Notes under the pieces: model-generated
What the model was told of the DNA's origin: nothing
The model's input: only the letters and a program-made list of their open reading frames with translations
Databases searched by the model: none
DNA from: PVC group bacterium
GTDB lineage: Bacteria > Verrucomicrobiota > Kiritimatiellia > UBA8416
Length of the DNA stretch: 5,438 nucleotides
Assembly: GCA_003567805.1 (NCBI GenBank)
Contig: PWYP01000052.1
Span: forward strand, 1-5,438
Direction: 5' to 3'
In this document: in pieces, positions 5,025 to 5,438 of the stretch
Position numbering within the stretch: position 1 is the first letter of the stretch
Layout: each line of letters begins with the position of its first letter
Made by a program: the position numbers and the translations under genes

Positions 5025-5438
5025 GTGAAGTTACAGACTAGAATACGCGAATCTATATGCATCCTATTGATATGCGTATGTACCAACTTCGCGCTTGGAG
5101 AGACGCCGTCTTTTGGCGAAGCAGATACCCCTGAGACCTCCCGTCCTGTCGGCGCCGAATGGGTTGCGTATCGCTTTCATGTGGATGCCGGATTTCGCTG
5201 GCAGCAAGGAACCGCCCGTGAATTGGTGTATACGGGGAATCTGCTCCTAAGCGAGTTGACGTGGGATATAAAAGATCTGCTATATGCCGGATTCACCGCG
5301 CGTGCACTGCTGGGACAGCGGTGGGTACTACAGGCCAGTTACTGGGAGGGCATGACAGAAGGTCGGGGGGGCATGACGGACTATGATTATTTCATTCCTT
5401 TTATCTGGACGGATTTTTCCGATGGCGTTGTGGATATT
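5025..5438 (+). CDS. Omptin-family outer-membrane protease (partial, runs off the right edge)
   Basis: Omptins are outer-membrane beta-barrel endopeptidases with an Asp/His active site facing the outside. The 138 visible residues begin with a signal peptide: basic residues at 2-8, a hydrophobic core at 11-24 with three cysteines, and probable cleavage after ALG at 25. After a Pro/Glu-rich linker, residues 51-133 follow the omptin N-terminal pattern: a first strand ending in GTARELVY (62-69; KERVY in OmpT), SELTWDIKD (76-84; SQLDWKFNN in OmpT), RGGMTDYDY (114-122) and WTDFSD (128-133). Asp119 and Asp121 align with the catalytic Asp83 and Asp85 of OmpT. The histidine of OmpT's WTDESRH is replaced here. 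The second catalytic pair (Asp210/His212 in OmpT) lies beyond the window, so activity cannot be judged. Family length suggests about 180 further residues. The start lies inside the right copy of the 16-bp repeat. Family assignment is by remembered motifs. Confidence 0.82.
   Translation, partial: MKLQTRIRESICILLICVCTNFALGETPSFGEADTPETSRPVGAEWVAYRFHVDAGFRWQQGTARELVYTGNLLLSELTWDIKDLLYAGFTARALLGQRWVLQASYWEGMTEGRGGMTDYDYFIPFIWTDFSDGVVDI
5026..5041 (+). repeat. 16-bp direct repeat, right copy
   Basis: TGAAGTTACAGACTAG pairs with the copy at 4807-4822. It forms the first codons of the omptin gene; because the base before it is G here and A in the left copy, the start codon reads GTG and not ATG. 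Confidence 0.75.

Noticed and set aside
4687..5041. CRISPR array or tandem repeat in the spacer
   Set aside because: There are only two direct copies 219 bp apart and the other repeats are inverted; there is no regular repeat-spacer pattern.
5061..5120. ATG codons near 5071-5079 as start of the last gene
   Set aside because: They are in a different frame from the omptin sequence and reach a stop within about 20 codons.

Overview
The window comes from a Gram-negative bacterium with an outer membrane. It encodes a DsbD-type thiol-disulfide transporter, an Mla/MCE lipid-transport ATPase with its MCE partner, and an outer-membrane omptin-family protease. Base composition is moderate, and Shine-Dalgarno motifs precede all five genes. 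The lineage cannot be fixed from this sequence. The MCE protein carries C-terminal GxGxxGRLL repeats and a palindromic GGTAGGGCGA repeat sits in a spacer. Both are reminiscent of Hydrogenedentota or other PVC-like genomes, but that is only a weak impression.

Layout. Bases 76-1194 (minus strand) encode a full-length alanine dehydrogenase, Ald. A 193-bp divergent spacer holds a possible ald promoter and a terminator-like hairpin facing the next gene. From 1388 three plus-strand genes are packed as one operon: dsbD (1388-2941), mlaF (2952-3731, 10-bp gap) and mlaD (3728-4636, GTGA overlap). A 388-bp spacer follows (4637-5024). It contains a long imperfect hairpin that probably ends the operon, a small G+C-rich palindrome, a 135-bp inverted-repeat element with perfect 10-bp ends, and two copies of a 16-bp sequence 219 bp apart. 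The second copy forms the start of the last gene, an omptin-like protease that runs off the right edge (5025-5438).

How the genes fit together. DsbD brings electrons from cytoplasmic thioredoxin to periplasmic disulfides. MlaF would energise lipid movement through a permease (MlaE) that is not encoded here. MlaD is the membrane-anchored periplasmic MCE subunit. The MCE domain of this MlaD has a CxxxC pair, which gives a speculative link to DsbD. Ald is a separate cytoplasmic NAD-dependent enzyme transcribed divergently.

The most unusual points are: the repeat element lying between a duplicated copy of the omptin gene's start, so that the gene now begins with GTG and has a Shine-Dalgarno sequence derived from the intervening DNA; a DsbD that stops right after the cis-proline strand of its thioredoxin domain and lacks two membrane helices; and an mlaF-mlaD pair preceded by dsbD rather than mlaE. 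I found no complete unknown system; most genes belong to known families.
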